DNA of 64,000 bases from Flavobacterium sp. SH_e (lineage in GTDB: Bacteria > Bacteroidota > Bacteroidia > Flavobacteriales > Flavobacteriaceae). Shown one piece after another: positions 16,625 to 25,092 of this stretch. A model generated the notes under the pieces. The model made no database searches and was not told the DNA's origin. It saw nothing but the letters and a program-made list of their open reading frames with translations. The stretch spans positions 186,001 through 250,000 of the forward strand of contig NZ_JAOVZN010000005.1 of assembly GCF_025717045.1 (NCBI RefSeq). The letters run 5' to 3'. A program made the position numbers and the translations under genes. Position 1 is the stretch's first letter. Every line of letters begins with the position of its first letter.

Positions 16625-17458
16625 ATGAGAAAAATAGTTATCGCACTATCAGTATTAATGGCCCTAACTTCATGTGTTTCTAAAAAGAAATATGCTGAGT
16701 TAGAAGCTAAAAACAAAGAGACTCAAGATTTGTTAAACTCATGTACTGTAAAATTAAATACGTGCTTAGAAGAGAAAGCTGGATTAGCAGCAACAGCTGA
16801 AAGCTACAAACAACATAATCAAGATTTAATCAACAGTTCTAAAGATTTAACTATCTTAACTACTAAAGGTGCTGAAAACCTTGAAAAATCTCTTGAAAGT
16901 TTAAAAGAAAAAGATTTGAAAATCTCTAGACTTCAAGACGCTTTAACTAAAAAAGACAGTGTTACTTTAGCATTAGTTACAAGCTTGAAAGGTGCAGTTG
17001 GAATTAACGATCCAGATATCGAAGTTAATGTTGAAAAAGGAGTTGTATTTATCTCTATCGCTGATAAATTATTATTTAAAAGCGGAAGTTATGACGTAAG
17101 TGACAAAGCTAAATCTGTTTTAGCTAAAGTTGCTAAAGTTGTAAATGACAAACCTGATTTCGAATGTATGGTTGAAGGACACACAGATGACGTTCCTTAC
17201 AAAAGCAACGGAATTATCTTAGACAACTGGGATTTAAGTGTTAAACGTTCTACTTCAATCGTTCGTGTATTAACAAACGATCTTGGTGTTAACCCAGCTA
17301 AATTAATCGCTGCAGGTAGAAGTTCTTATGTACCATTAGTTGCAAACGATTCTGCTGAGAACAAAGCTCGTAACAGAAGAACTCGTATCGTAGTTATGCC
17401 AAAAATCGATCAATTCTATGATATGATTGAAAAAGAAATGAAAAAACAAGCTAAATAA
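16625..17458 (+). CDS. OmpA-family peptidoglycan-binding lipoprotein
   Basis: The 277-residue protein has a lipoprotein signal MRKIVIALSVLMALTSC (C17), a coiled-coil stretch (residues about 20-110) and a C-terminal OmpA/MotB-like domain with LLFKSGSYDVSDKAKSVL, VEGHTDDVPYKSNG and NRRTRIVVMPKID. It should anchor the outer membrane to peptidoglycan. It follows the glycosyltransferase by 32 bp and ends at a strong terminator. Its codon use (many GCT/GTT/CGT, uniform) suggests high expression. Confidence 0.9.
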   Translation: MRKIVIALSVLMALTSCVSKKKYAELEAKNKETQDLLNSCTVKLNTCLEEKAGLAATAESYKQHNQDLINSSKDLTILTTKGAENLEKSLESLKEKDLKISRLQDALTKKDSVTLALVTSLKGAVGINDPDIEVNVEKGVVFISIADKLLFKSGSYDVSDKAKSVLAKVAKVVNDKPDFECMVEGHTDDVPYKSNGIILDNWDLSVKRSTSIVRVLTNDLGVNPAKLIAAGRSSYVPLVANDSAENKARNRRTRIVVMPKIDQFYDMIEKEMKKQAK

Positions 17459-17485
17459 TCTTGTTTGACATACTATAAAAACAGA

Positions 17486-17515
17486 AAAAGCAGGTCAATC
17501 GACCTGCTTTTATGT
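17486..17515 (+). terminator. Rho-independent terminator after the OmpA-like gene
   Basis: AAAAGCAGGTC (17486-17496), loop AATC, GACCTGCTTTT (17501-17511): a perfect 11-bp stem with T-rich end. Confidence 0.9.
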
Positions 17516-17734
17516 ATTCTTAATTTACTATTTAATAAGTAATTAAAGGAGAAAATCAAGAATAACATTATCTTTATTAACTAACTAAATTTAACTATAA
17601 TAAAGTTAGGCATAAATTTTAAATTATTACGTGATTAAAGTATTTTTTTACAAAATATCAATATTACACAATCTTCTGACTAGACATACTAGTATTTTGA
17701 AATCAAATCTGTTTGTCGATTTATAAATACTTTT

Positions 17735-18760
17735 TCAATTTATACCATAATTTAAAGATACCATTTCTCCTATTTTTTCTTCTGCAATTTTTCCTGTAAA
17801 AATAATATCTTCAATATTAGAATTGTTTCCATACTTATATATGTAGAAAGTTTTCACATCAAAAATAACCCTTGATTCTTCTCGATTAGCAAATAAAAGA
17901 TCATATGAGGCAACAAACTTTTTGTCGCCGTTTTCTTTTCTTTGACTTATCACTTCAACTTTTGTAAAATTACCTTGTTTAGAAACTTTAAAACAATTCT
18001 CGGGAATAACGTCGCTGTTATTTTTAGATATAAAAAACTGATCTTGTCCCCAAGTACCATTGGCTAAATTTCTAAAAAAATTAATTTGTGAACCTTTATA
18101 AGCTTCTTCCCTTCGTTTTAAAATTAAGTCTGAATTATTGATTTCTTCAAAATGACTGAAACCTGCATAATAACTTTTAATTACATCTCTGGAGTATATG
18201 CTTAAACTACCGAATGTAACTTCAAATTTTTGCAAGTCATAGCTTATTTTATAACCTAAGTAAGAATTAATAATCACTAACGGTTTATCCGAATAAGCTT
18301 GTAAAACATGGTTTTGTCTATCATATTTAAAGTGAATATCATCTTCATTTTCAATAATAATTTTAGCATTATTTCTGGTTTCTCCAATAAAATACTCCCT
18401 AAATATTTTTAGTCTTTGCTCCCTAGTAAATATATCTTTTTTATTTCCTACAACTATTTCTTTAAGTGTATTTTTGGCAATTTCCATATATATAACAATA
18501 TCTTTTTTTAGATCAATATCTGTAACATATTGATTATCAAACCCTATATAACTAAACACTAAGGTATTCTTTGCATCAGGGTCGTATTCTATAACAAAAT
18601 TTCCATTTTCATCGGTACTAGTAGAAATTGTTGTTCCATCTAAAAAAATATTTGCCCCGGATAACGGTACTTTATCATTACTAAATACTTTACCTGCAAT
18701 CCTTTGGCTGAAACAAGATATAGAAAAAAGTAGAACAAGAAAGAAGAATAAATTTTTCAT
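17735..18760 (-). CDS. Exported protein with carboxypeptidase-D-like regulatory domain
   Basis: The 341-residue protein has a signal peptide (MKNLFFFLVLLFSISCFSQ). Residues about 20-95 form a CarboxypepD_reg-like beta-sandwich (IAGKVFSNDKVPLSGANIFL, ISTSTDENGNFVI, LVFSYIGFDNQYV). This domain is frequent at the N-terminus of SusC-type receptors, but here no TonB plug or barrel follows. The remaining 240 residues are unclassified. It is probably periplasmic or outer-membrane associated. It stands alone between the OmpA-like gene (convergent) and the TsaC/YciO gene (70 bp upstream). Confidence 0.75.
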   Translation of the reverse strand: MKNLFFFLVLLFSISCFSQRIAGKVFSNDKVPLSGANIFLDGTTISTSTDENGNFVIEYDPDAKNTLVFSYIGFDNQYVTDIDLKKDIVIYMEIAKNTLKEIVVGNKKDIFTREQRLKIFREYFIGETRNNAKIIIENEDDIHFKYDRQNHVLQAYSDKPLVIINSYLGYKISYDLQKFEVTFGSLSIYSRDVIKSYYAGFSHFEEINNSDLILKRREEAYKGSQINFFRNLANGTWGQDQFFISKNNSDVIPENCFKVSKQGNFTKVEVISQRKENGDKKFVASYDLLFANREESRVIFDVKTFYIYKYGNNSNIEDIIFTGKIAEEKIGEMVSLNYGIN

Positions 18761-18830
18761 AATTATACTGTTAATATTTAATACTAATTAACAATATATT
18801 ATTAATTTACAGAAAAATCGATGTCTTTTT

Positions 18831-19451
18831 TTACAAAATATCAATATCGCCTTTTCCTTCTCTTACAATAACAGGTTCATGTTCAGAAAGATCGATAATT
18901 GTTGATCCAACATTATCTCCGTAGCCACCATCGATAACCATGTCCACAAGGTTCTGCCATTTCTCGAAAATTAATTCTGGATCTGTCGTATACTCAATCA
19001 CATCATCTTCATCACGAATCGAAGTTGAAACAACAGGATTTCCTAATTGACGAACAATTTCAAGAATGATATTATTATCAGGAACACGAATACCGACTGT
19101 AGTTTTCTTTTTGAACTCTTTTGGCAAATTATTATTTCCTGGTAAAATAAAAGTATAAGGTCCTGGAAGTGCTCGCTTTAATATTTTAAATGTTGAAGTA
19201 TCAATTTGACGAACGTAATCTGATAAATTACTCAAATCATGACAGATAAATGAGAAATTAGCTTTCTCTAGTTTCACTCCTTTTATTTTAGCAATTTTCT
19301 CTAATGCACGCGAATTGGTAATATCACAACCTAAACCATAAACAGTGTCTGTTGGATAAATTACCAAACCTCCATTCTGAAGCACTTTAACGACTTTTGC
19401 AATTGCAGCTTCACTAGGTTTATCGGGATATATTTTTATAAATTCAGCCAT
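18831..19451 (-). CDS. TsaC/YciO/YrdC-type L-threonylcarbamoyladenylate synthase family protein
   Basis: The 206-residue protein has the YrdC fold: GGLVIYPTDTVYGLGCDIT at the nucleotide pocket, IKGVKLEKANFSFICHDLS, LPGPYTFILPG and VSTSIRDEDDVIEY. A functional TsaC makes threonylcarbamoyl-AMP for t6A together with TsaE (present at 5.8 kb). The KxR/SxN signature region reads KLEKANFSF rather than the KxRP of classical TsaC, which argues for the YciO branch; the in vivo role is thus uncertain. It lies upstream of the helicase's 3' end on the same strand. Confidence 0.82.
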   Translation of the reverse strand: MAEFIKIYPDKPSEAAIAKVVKVLQNGGLVIYPTDTVYGLGCDITNSRALEKIAKIKGVKLEKANFSFICHDLSNLSDYVRQIDTSTFKILKRALPGPYTFILPGNNNLPKEFKKKTTVGIRVPDNNIILEIVRQLGNPVVSTSIRDEDDVIEYTTDPELIFEKWQNLVDMVIDGGYGDNVGSTIIDLSEHEPVIVREGKGDIDIL

Positions 19452-19454
19452 TTT

Positions 19455-19535
19455 GTTTTTGTTTCAAGTTTAAAATTGTTTCAGGTTTCAAGTTTTTATG
19501 CTTCCATTTTACATCTTAAAATATGAAACTTGAAA
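19455..19535. repeat. GTTTCAAGTTT-type dyad between helicase and TsaC/YciO genes
   Basis: GTTTCAAGTTT at 19461 and again near 19485 on the plus strand, and its complement AAACTTGAAAC near 19527, form a loose dyad. It is the same text as the element at 15.01 kb. Confidence 0.55.
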
Positions 19536-19541
19536 CTTTAT

Positions 19542-21878
19542 TTATCCTACCACATCTAATTTAGCAAATCTTAGCAACAATTTCTTAATTCCGCCTACTT
19601 CAAATTTAATTTCTGCTTTTCTATCTGCTCCAACTCCTTCAAGATTAATCACTTCTCCTTTTCCAAAACGTTCGTGCATGACAACATTTCCAACCGTCAA
19701 TTTACTGTCAAATAAATTCGAATTTCCAGTGCTTGGAGCATTTCCCGAAACAGGTTTTAATTTTCTAATATTCAGATCTGGTTTCGGATTATTATCTGTA
19801 ACATGTTTTGGCGGAGTTCCTCCTACTGGTTTTGCTAATCTCAATTTCGATTTATCAACATCGCCAAAAATATCACCATCAATTGGTGATTTATAACGAT
19901 AACTAGTTTCAGAAGGAGTTAAATATTCTAGAAACTGCCCGTCAATTTCTTCGATAAAACGAGACGGTTCACTGTCAGTTAATTTCCCCCAACGGTAACG
20001 AGATTGAGCATAAGTCAAATACGCTTGGTGTTCTGCACGTGTCAATGCCACATAAAACAAACGACGTTCTTCTTCCAATTCACTTCTAGTACTCATACTC
20101 ATAGCACTTGGAAACAAATCTTCTTCCATTCCTACTACAAAAACGTGTGGAAATTCAAGTCCTTTTGCTAAGTGAATCGTCATCAAAGCTACTCGGTCTT
20201 CGTCATTAGTATCTTTATCTAGATCCGTTGCTAAAGCCACATCTTCCATAAATTCAGAAAGTGCGCCTCTTGCTCCATCAATTTCTCTTTGCCCTTCGGT
20301 AAAATCTTTAATACCGTTTAAAAGTTCTTCGATATTCTGAATTTTGGCCATTCCTTCTGGAGTAGCGTCTTTCTTTAATTCCTGAACCAAACCAGTTTTT
20401 TTCGCAACGTGATCTGTTATATAAAATGCATCTTGATTCTGATCGATAACTTGAAAACTCTGAATCATTGTTACAAAATCCTTCAATTTGTTTTTTGTGC
20501 CAGCATTTAGTTTCAAGTCGATTTTATCAATATTCACCATTACTTCCCAAATCGAGCGTTTGTAATGGTTTGCGGCAATAGTAAGTTTTTCTACAGTCGT
20601 ATCTCCAATTCCACGTGCCGGATAATTGATTACACGAATCAAAGCTTCTTCATCTTTTGGATTCAAAACCAAACGTAAATAACACAAAACATCTTTAATC
20701 TCCTTACGTTGGTAGAAAGATAAACCACCATAAATTCTATACGGAATATCGCGTTTTCTCAGTGCATCTTCCATCGCACGCGACTGTGCATTGGTACGAT
20801 ACAAAATAGCAAAAGCTCCATTATGTAACTGATTTTGCATTTTCTGCTCAAAAATCGTACTCGCTACAAAACGGCCTTCTTCTGCATCTGTCAAACTTCT
20901 GTGGACTTTAATCTTAGGTCCAAATTCATTTGCTGTCCAAACCACTTTATCTAGTTTCGTTTTGTTATGCTCCATAACGGTATTTGCAGCTTCAACAATA
21001 TTTCGTGTCGAACGATAATTCTGCTCTAAACGAAACATTACAACCCCTTCATAATCCTTCTGGAAATTCAAAATATTATTAATATTCGCACCACGGAAAG
21101 CATAAATACTCTGCGCATCATCTCCAACAACACAAATATTCTGAAATCTATCTGACAAAGCCCTAACAATCAAATACTGAGAGTGATTTGTATCTTGGTA
21201 CTCATCAACCAAAATATAACGGAAACGATCTTGATATTTAGCTAAAACTTCTGGAAAACGTGTCAACAATTCATTGGTTTTAAGCAATAAATCATCAAAA
21301 TCCATTGCGCCAGCCTTAAAACAGCGATCAACGTACTGCTGATAAATTTCTCCCAATCTTGGTCTTTTAGCCATTGCATCAGCTTCAACCAATTCTGGAT
21401 TATTAAAATATGCTTTAACTGTAATCAAGCTGTTCTTATAACTAGATATACGTCCTAAAATTTGCTTTGGTTTGTAAATATCGCGATCAAGCTGCATTTC
21501 TTTAATAATAGAAGAAATTAATCTAGCTGAATCCTGAGAATCATAAATAGTAAAATTAGAAGGATAACCCAAATGATCTGATTCTGCACGAAGAATACGC
21601 GCAAAAATCGAGTGAAAAGTTCCCATCCAAAGATTTTTTGCTTCACTCGCCCCTACGATATCCGAAATCCTGTGTTTCATCTCGCGGGCTGCCTTATTGG
21701 TAAAAGTCAATGATAAAATATTGAAAGCATCAACACCTTGAGCCATCAAATACGCAATTCTAATTGTTAAAACACGGGTCTTCCCCGAACCTGCACCAGC
21801 AATAATAATCATCGGCCCGTCTTTCTTTAAAACAGGTGCCCTCTGCGCTTCGTTGAGCTGGTCAATATATTTCTGCAT
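19542..21878 (-). CDS. UvrD/PcrA-type superfamily 1 DNA helicase
   Basis: The 778-residue protein carries SF1A motifs in order: Q/I region LNEAQRAPV and AGAGSGKTRVLTIRIAYL (Walker A), LSLTFTNKAAREM (Ia), ILVDEYQDTNHSQY (II), VVGDDAQSIYAFRGA (III), QNYRSTRNIVEAAN (IV), VALMTIHLAKGLEFPHVFV (V) and VALTRAEHQAYL (VI). The C-terminal 60 residues hold a Tudor-like segment (VGNVVMHERFGKGEVINLEG), typical of PcrA/UvrD and able to bind RNA polymerase. It works in nucleotide excision repair and replication-transcription conflict resolution. Confidence 0.93.
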   Translation of the reverse strand: MQKYIDQLNEAQRAPVLKKDGPMIIIAGAGSGKTRVLTIRIAYLMAQGVDAFNILSLTFTNKAAREMKHRISDIVGASEAKNLWMGTFHSIFARILRAESDHLGYPSNFTIYDSQDSARLISSIIKEMQLDRDIYKPKQILGRISSYKNSLITVKAYFNNPELVEADAMAKRPRLGEIYQQYVDRCFKAGAMDFDDLLLKTNELLTRFPEVLAKYQDRFRYILVDEYQDTNHSQYLIVRALSDRFQNICVVGDDAQSIYAFRGANINNILNFQKDYEGVVMFRLEQNYRSTRNIVEAANTVMEHNKTKLDKVVWTANEFGPKIKVHRSLTDAEEGRFVASTIFEQKMQNQLHNGAFAILYRTNAQSRAMEDALRKRDIPYRIYGGLSFYQRKEIKDVLCYLRLVLNPKDEEALIRVINYPARGIGDTTVEKLTIAANHYKRSIWEVMVNIDKIDLKLNAGTKNKLKDFVTMIQSFQVIDQNQDAFYITDHVAKKTGLVQELKKDATPEGMAKIQNIEELLNGIKDFTEGQREIDGARGALSEFMEDVALATDLDKDTNDEDRVALMTIHLAKGLEFPHVFVVGMEEDLFPSAMSMSTRSELEEERRLFYVALTRAEHQAYLTYAQSRYRWGKLTDSEPSRFIEEIDGQFLEYLTPSETSYRYKSPIDGDIFGDVDKSKLRLAKPVGGTPPKHVTDNNPKPDLNIRKLKPVSGNAPSTGNSNLFDSKLTVGNVVMHERFGKGEVINLEGVGADRKAEIKFEVGGIKKLLLRFAKLDVVG

Positions 21879-22179
21879 GTAATTTTCTCCTTTTATGCAA
21901 AAATAAGAATTAAAGATTTAAAAAGCTACTAAGATTCTGAGGTTCTAAGTTGCTAAGTTTTTTTCTTTTTTGAAGCCAAAGAATAGGCATTTTATTAGAC
22001 ATGGTTTCCCGCTTTCGGCTTTATCTCTTCGCTGCGCTACGAGGATATCGCCTCAATCGGGGCTATGATTCAAACATTTTTTTTGAGATGCTAAGCTACT
22101 AAGGCTCTAAAATTCTAAGCTTTTTCTTTAGACAAAAGAGAGCAAACTCAGAATCTTAGAGCCTTAACAACTTAGAATC
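21879..22179. repeat. Repeat-rich 301-bp gap: CTAAG arrays around a G+C-rich core
   Basis: Degenerate CTAAG-type arrays with a period of about 8-9 bases occur at 21925-21957 and 22089-22120, and inverted at 22147-22182, where the last overlaps the stop codon of the TSUP gene. Between them, 22004-22070 is strikingly G+C rich for this genome (CCCGCTTTCGGC, CTTCGCTGCGC, CAATCGGGGC). No open frame of interest was found. Confidence 0.65.
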
Positions 22180-22947
22180 TTATTTAAAAAACACATCATA
22201 AGCAAATCGGATCAAAGTGCCGACAACCACAATCAAAAAGAAAATTCTAATAAATCCGTTTCCTTTATTAATTGCGAGTTTTGCGCCAAGCCATCCACCA
22301 AGTCCATTGCTTATTGCCATCGGAATTGCAATTGCCCAAATGATTTTTCCTTTAATCATAAACAAGCAAATAGAACCAAAGTTTGTGGCGAGATTTACCA
22401 TTTTAGCATTCGCAGAAGCGTGAAGAAAATCAAAACCTAGAAGCGCGATAAAAGCCACTACAAAGAAACTTCCTGTTCCTGGACCAATAAAACCATCATA
22501 AAATCCAACAATTACACTGATCACAACTGCATAGATTAATTGAGTTACAGCCGAATGATCTTTAGCAACATGCTGTCCGAAATTTTTCTTGGCATAAGTA
22601 TAAACAAACAATAAAGACAAAACCACCAATAAAAGCGGTTTCATAAAATCATTGCTCACCATTGTTAAAATAGTTGAGCCCAAAAAAGCAGAAGGAACTG
22701 CTAGACACATCATTATAATAAGCAGTTTCCATTGAATAATAACTTTCTTTAGATACTGAAAAGCGGCAAAAGCTGTTCCGCTAAAAGCTGGAATTTTCAA
22801 AGTTCCAACAACCGTCGAAACAGGAAGATTTGGCAGTAAAATCAATCCCATTGGTGTTTGAATTAATCCGCCACCACCTACAATTGCATCAATAAAACCT
22901 GCAGCAAAAGCCGCTAAACAAAGAAAAAATATTATATATGCATCCAT
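22180..22947 (-). CDS. TauE/SafE (TSUP) family membrane transporter
   Basis: The 255-residue integral membrane protein has about 7-8 hydrophobic segments with the TSUP repeat signature: FAAGFIDAIVGGGGLIQTP in the first half and VGFYDGFIGPGTGSFFVVAF in the second. Family members export sulfite, sulfoacetate or similar anions or import sulfur compounds; the substrate cannot be read from the sequence. It is preceded by a minus-strand TACTTTTG box at 22984-22991 and followed by CTAAG repeats. Confidence 0.88.
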   Translation of the reverse strand: MDAYIIFFLCLAAFAAGFIDAIVGGGGLIQTPMGLILLPNLPVSTVVGTLKIPAFSGTAFAAFQYLKKVIIQWKLLIIMMCLAVPSAFLGSTILTMVSNDFMKPLLLVVLSLLFVYTYAKKNFGQHVAKDHSAVTQLIYAVVISVIVGFYDGFIGPGTGSFFVVAFIALLGFDFLHASANAKMVNLATNFGSICLFMIKGKIIWAIAIPMAISNGLGGWLGAKLAINKGNGFIRIFFLIVVVGTLIRFAYDVFFK

Positions 22948-22983
22948 TAAAAATATATTTTAGTCTCAGTAAAAAACAAGTTG

Positions 22984-22991
22984 CAAAAGTA
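22984..22991 (-). promoter_or_regulatory. Predicted -7 box (TACTTTTG) of the TSUP gene
   Basis: Minus-strand consensus match, 36 bp before the ATG at 22947, within the divergent region shared with the gene at 23072. Confidence 0.5.
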
Positions 22992-23047
22992 CATCTTCCT
23001 TTTTGTTTATTACCATAAATTTAAAGTGGATTTCTCATCAAAAAGTA

Positions 23048-23055
23048 TATTTTTG
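23048..23055 (+). promoter_or_regulatory. Predicted -7 box (TATTTTTG) of the gene at 23072
   Basis: Consensus match, 16 bp before ATG 23072, giving a very short leader. Confidence 0.5.
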
Positions 23056-23071
23056 CTAAAAAATTAACCCA

Positions 23072-23596
23072 ATGGATTTTACAAGAATTATTGAATTAGC
23101 CAGTTACACTTTACCTGCAATTGTTACTGGATTTGTAGCTTACAGTTTTTTTGAACTGCATATTAAAAACAACGATAAAAAACGTGCGTTTTTGTTAAAC
23201 AAACAAGCACATAAAGAATCTCTTCCTATACGTTTACAAGCCTACGAACGTATGACTTTGTTTTTGGAGCGTATTAATTTGACAAAACTGTTAATTAGAA
23301 TTTCTCCTATTTCTCAAAATAAACACGATTACGAAAACTACGTAATTGATCAAATTGAACAGGAATTTGAGCACAACTTAACACAACAAATTTATATGTC
23401 TGAAGAATGCTGGACTATCATTACAACTGCAAAAAATGCAACAATTCAAATGATTCGTAAAGCTGCAATGAGCGATAAAGTTGAAAATGCAGATAAACTT
23501 CGTGAAGTTATCTTGAATGATTTATTAGAAAAACAATCTCCAAGTAATGCCGCTTTAGGATTCATAAAAAGTGAAGTTGCTGAACTTTGGTATTAA
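23072..23596 (+). CDS. Conserved hypothetical protein with one N-terminal membrane segment
   Basis: The 174-residue protein starts MDFTRIIELASYTLPAIVTGFVAYSFF, one membrane anchor (residues about 9-28). A soluble, helix-rich tail follows with SLPIRLQAYERMTLFLERI and LLEKQSPSNAALGFIKSEVAELWY. I do not recognise a named domain; the arginine/glutamate-rich SLPIRLQAYERM segment is probably the conserved core. It has its own promoter box and converges on the HAD gene, with the two stop regions overlapping by 4 bp. Confidence 0.75.
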   Translation: MDFTRIIELASYTLPAIVTGFVAYSFFELHIKNNDKKRAFLLNKQAHKESLPIRLQAYERMTLFLERINLTKLLIRISPISQNKHDYENYVIDQIEQEFEHNLTQQIYMSEECWTIITTAKNATIQMIRKAAMSDKVENADKLREVILNDLLEKQSPSNAALGFIKSEVAELWY

Positions 23597-24036
23597 ATAG
23601 TCTTAATAGATTTTAGAACTGTTTGTGTCCAATCTTTATCTGTTTCAGAAATTATAATAGTTTTAAAACCATATTTATTGCCTTCAATTTCAACTCCAAT
23701 TGAATCATCTACGTGAATATCGATATTGAACATTGGAGGAAATTTTGAGCAAACAAACTTTCTCTTTAATATATTTTTATGGTGTTTTTGTTGATTTATA
23801 ACATAATCAATTGAGACACCATAACTATAAAATGTCCATTTTATTCTTGAGGCACTTCTATGAGAAGTCGTATAAATATAGATTTTATACTTTCTTCTTT
23901 TTAATTCTTTAAACAACGCTAGTGTTCCTTTTCTTATTCTTTCAATTCTAAATAGCTTCTGAAACAAATTCATTTTCTCTAAATCAAATTTGTTATTTGC
24001 TATTAAAGTGTCGTCAAGATCGAAGGAAATAATCAT
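23593..24036 (-). CDS. Small HAD-superfamily hydrolase-like protein
   Basis: The 147-residue protein has HAD motif I FDLDDTLI (nucleophile D6, D8), a threonine motif II in IYIYTTSHRSA, and a late acidic motif DIHVDDSIGVEIEGNKYG. It lacks room for a full cap domain, so it is a C0-type or minimal HAD phosphatase. The substrate is unknown. It starts 6 bp after the patatin stop codon on the same strand and is probably translated from the same message. Confidence 0.78.
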   Translation of the reverse strand: MIISFDLDDTLIANNKFDLEKMNLFQKLFRIERIRKGTLALFKELKRRKYKIYIYTTSHRSASRIKWTFYSYGVSIDYVINQQKHHKNILKRKFVCSKFPPMFNIDIHVDDSIGVEIEGNKYGFKTIIISETDKDWTQTVLKSIKTI

Positions 24037-24042
24037 AAAATC

Positions 24043-24951
24043 TTAAATCAATATCTTATTGTCACTCATAACCTCAGACTTGTTCTGAGCATATTCATAC
24101 CCTTGCTCCCACCATTCTTTCATAACCTCTTTATTAAAAATCAAAGCGTTATCTGTTAATTTTATGGGAGTGTAATATAAATTTAATTTCACATTCTTAT
24201 TGTTTGCCATAAGTTTTCCTATAGCAATATCATGTTTTTCTACCTGATCTAAAGCAATTCGGAACAAATCGATCATTAACGAAAAAGGATTTTTGCCAAT
24301 AACCATTTTAGAAGTATTAACCTCTGTTTCTAAAATAATAACATCAATTTCTGTAGCACCACGATTGATTGCTTCGCGTATTGGAACCAAACTTGAAAAT
24401 CCTCCATCACCGTATTCACAGTTGTTTTTTTCAACCAAACTCATAAAGGGAACATAATTACTAGATATCCAAGACCACTCGCAAAACTCTTCATAAGTAC
24501 AATCTTTTACTGATTTATACTCCGATTCGTTTTTGGTAAAATTGGTTACCGTAACAATAACATCTGTTTTTAGTTTTTTGAGTTTATTAAAATCTGAAAG
24601 AGAAAAATTATTCTGAATATACTTTTTCAGACCTTTGCTTTCTCCAAAGGTACGTTTTCCCTTAAAAAACTGACGAAGTACATTAAAGTGATTAATTGTC
24701 ACAATATCGACTCCATCTTTATTTTTTACCACAAACGGACAAATATTAAATATACTCGACATGGTAACATTGGTATAAACTGAATGGATTTTTTTAATAT
24801 GACCGAGAGCTAAATGCGGAATCAATAAACTTCCGGTAGAGGTTCCTATAAACAAATCGTATTCATGTTTTTTTTCTTCTATTAAATACTGGGCAACACC
24901 GCCGGCAAAAGCGCCTTTACTACCACCACCTGAAATAACCAATGCTCTCAT
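24043..24951 (-). CDS. Patatin-like phospholipase
   Basis: The 302-residue protein from ATG 24951 (MRALVISGGGSKGAFAGG) has the patatin oxyanion loop GGGSKG, nucleophile S38 in GTSTGS and the dyad aspartate in YGDGGFSSLVPI. It is predicted to hydrolyse acyl esters of lipids. There is no signal peptide, so it is cytoplasmic or delivered otherwise. The open frame continues 33 codons upstream, but that part is low-complexity repeat DNA, so the internal ATG is used. The HAD gene follows after 6 bp. Confidence 0.88.
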   Translation of the reverse strand: MRALVISGGGSKGAFAGGVAQYLIEEKKHEYDLFIGTSTGSLLIPHLALGHIKKIHSVYTNVTMSSIFNICPFVVKNKDGVDIVTINHFNVLRQFFKGKRTFGESKGLKKYIQNNFSLSDFNKLKKLKTDVIVTVTNFTKNESEYKSVKDCTYEEFCEWSWISSNYVPFMSLVEKNNCEYGDGGFSSLVPIREAINRGATEIDVIILETEVNTSKMVIGKNPFSLMIDLFRIALDQVEKHDIAIGKLMANNKNVKLNLYYTPIKLTDNALIFNKEVMKEWWEQGYEYAQNKSEVMSDNKILI

Positions 24952-25001
24952 AAATTGTAATGTAGGTTTTGTTTTTGGGATATTTTTTTTAGACTTAGAG
25001 G

Positions 25002-25090
25002 AAAGAAGCAAGAAGAAAGATCTTTTAACTTCTTCTCTGCAAACTCGCATCTTGTTTTTATTATCTTGCTTCTTTTATCTTTCCACTCTA
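25002..25090. repeat. Purine-rich dyad AAAGAAGCAAGAAGAAAGAT
   Basis: AAAGAAGCAAGAAGAAAGAT (25002-25021) is mirrored by TTATCTTGCTTCTTTTATC around 25060-25080. A near-identical element lies at 32.01 kb. Confidence 0.6.
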
Positions 25091-25092
25091 AT

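Noticed and set aside
22004..22070. rRNA or tRNA fragment in the G+C-rich patch
   Set aside because: I could not fold it as a tRNA or match any conserved rRNA segment; left as unexplained.
24952..25050. N-terminal 33-residue extension of the patatin protein
   Set aside because: It reads through a purine-rich repeat, and the conserved patatin N-terminus begins exactly at the internal ATG 24951.
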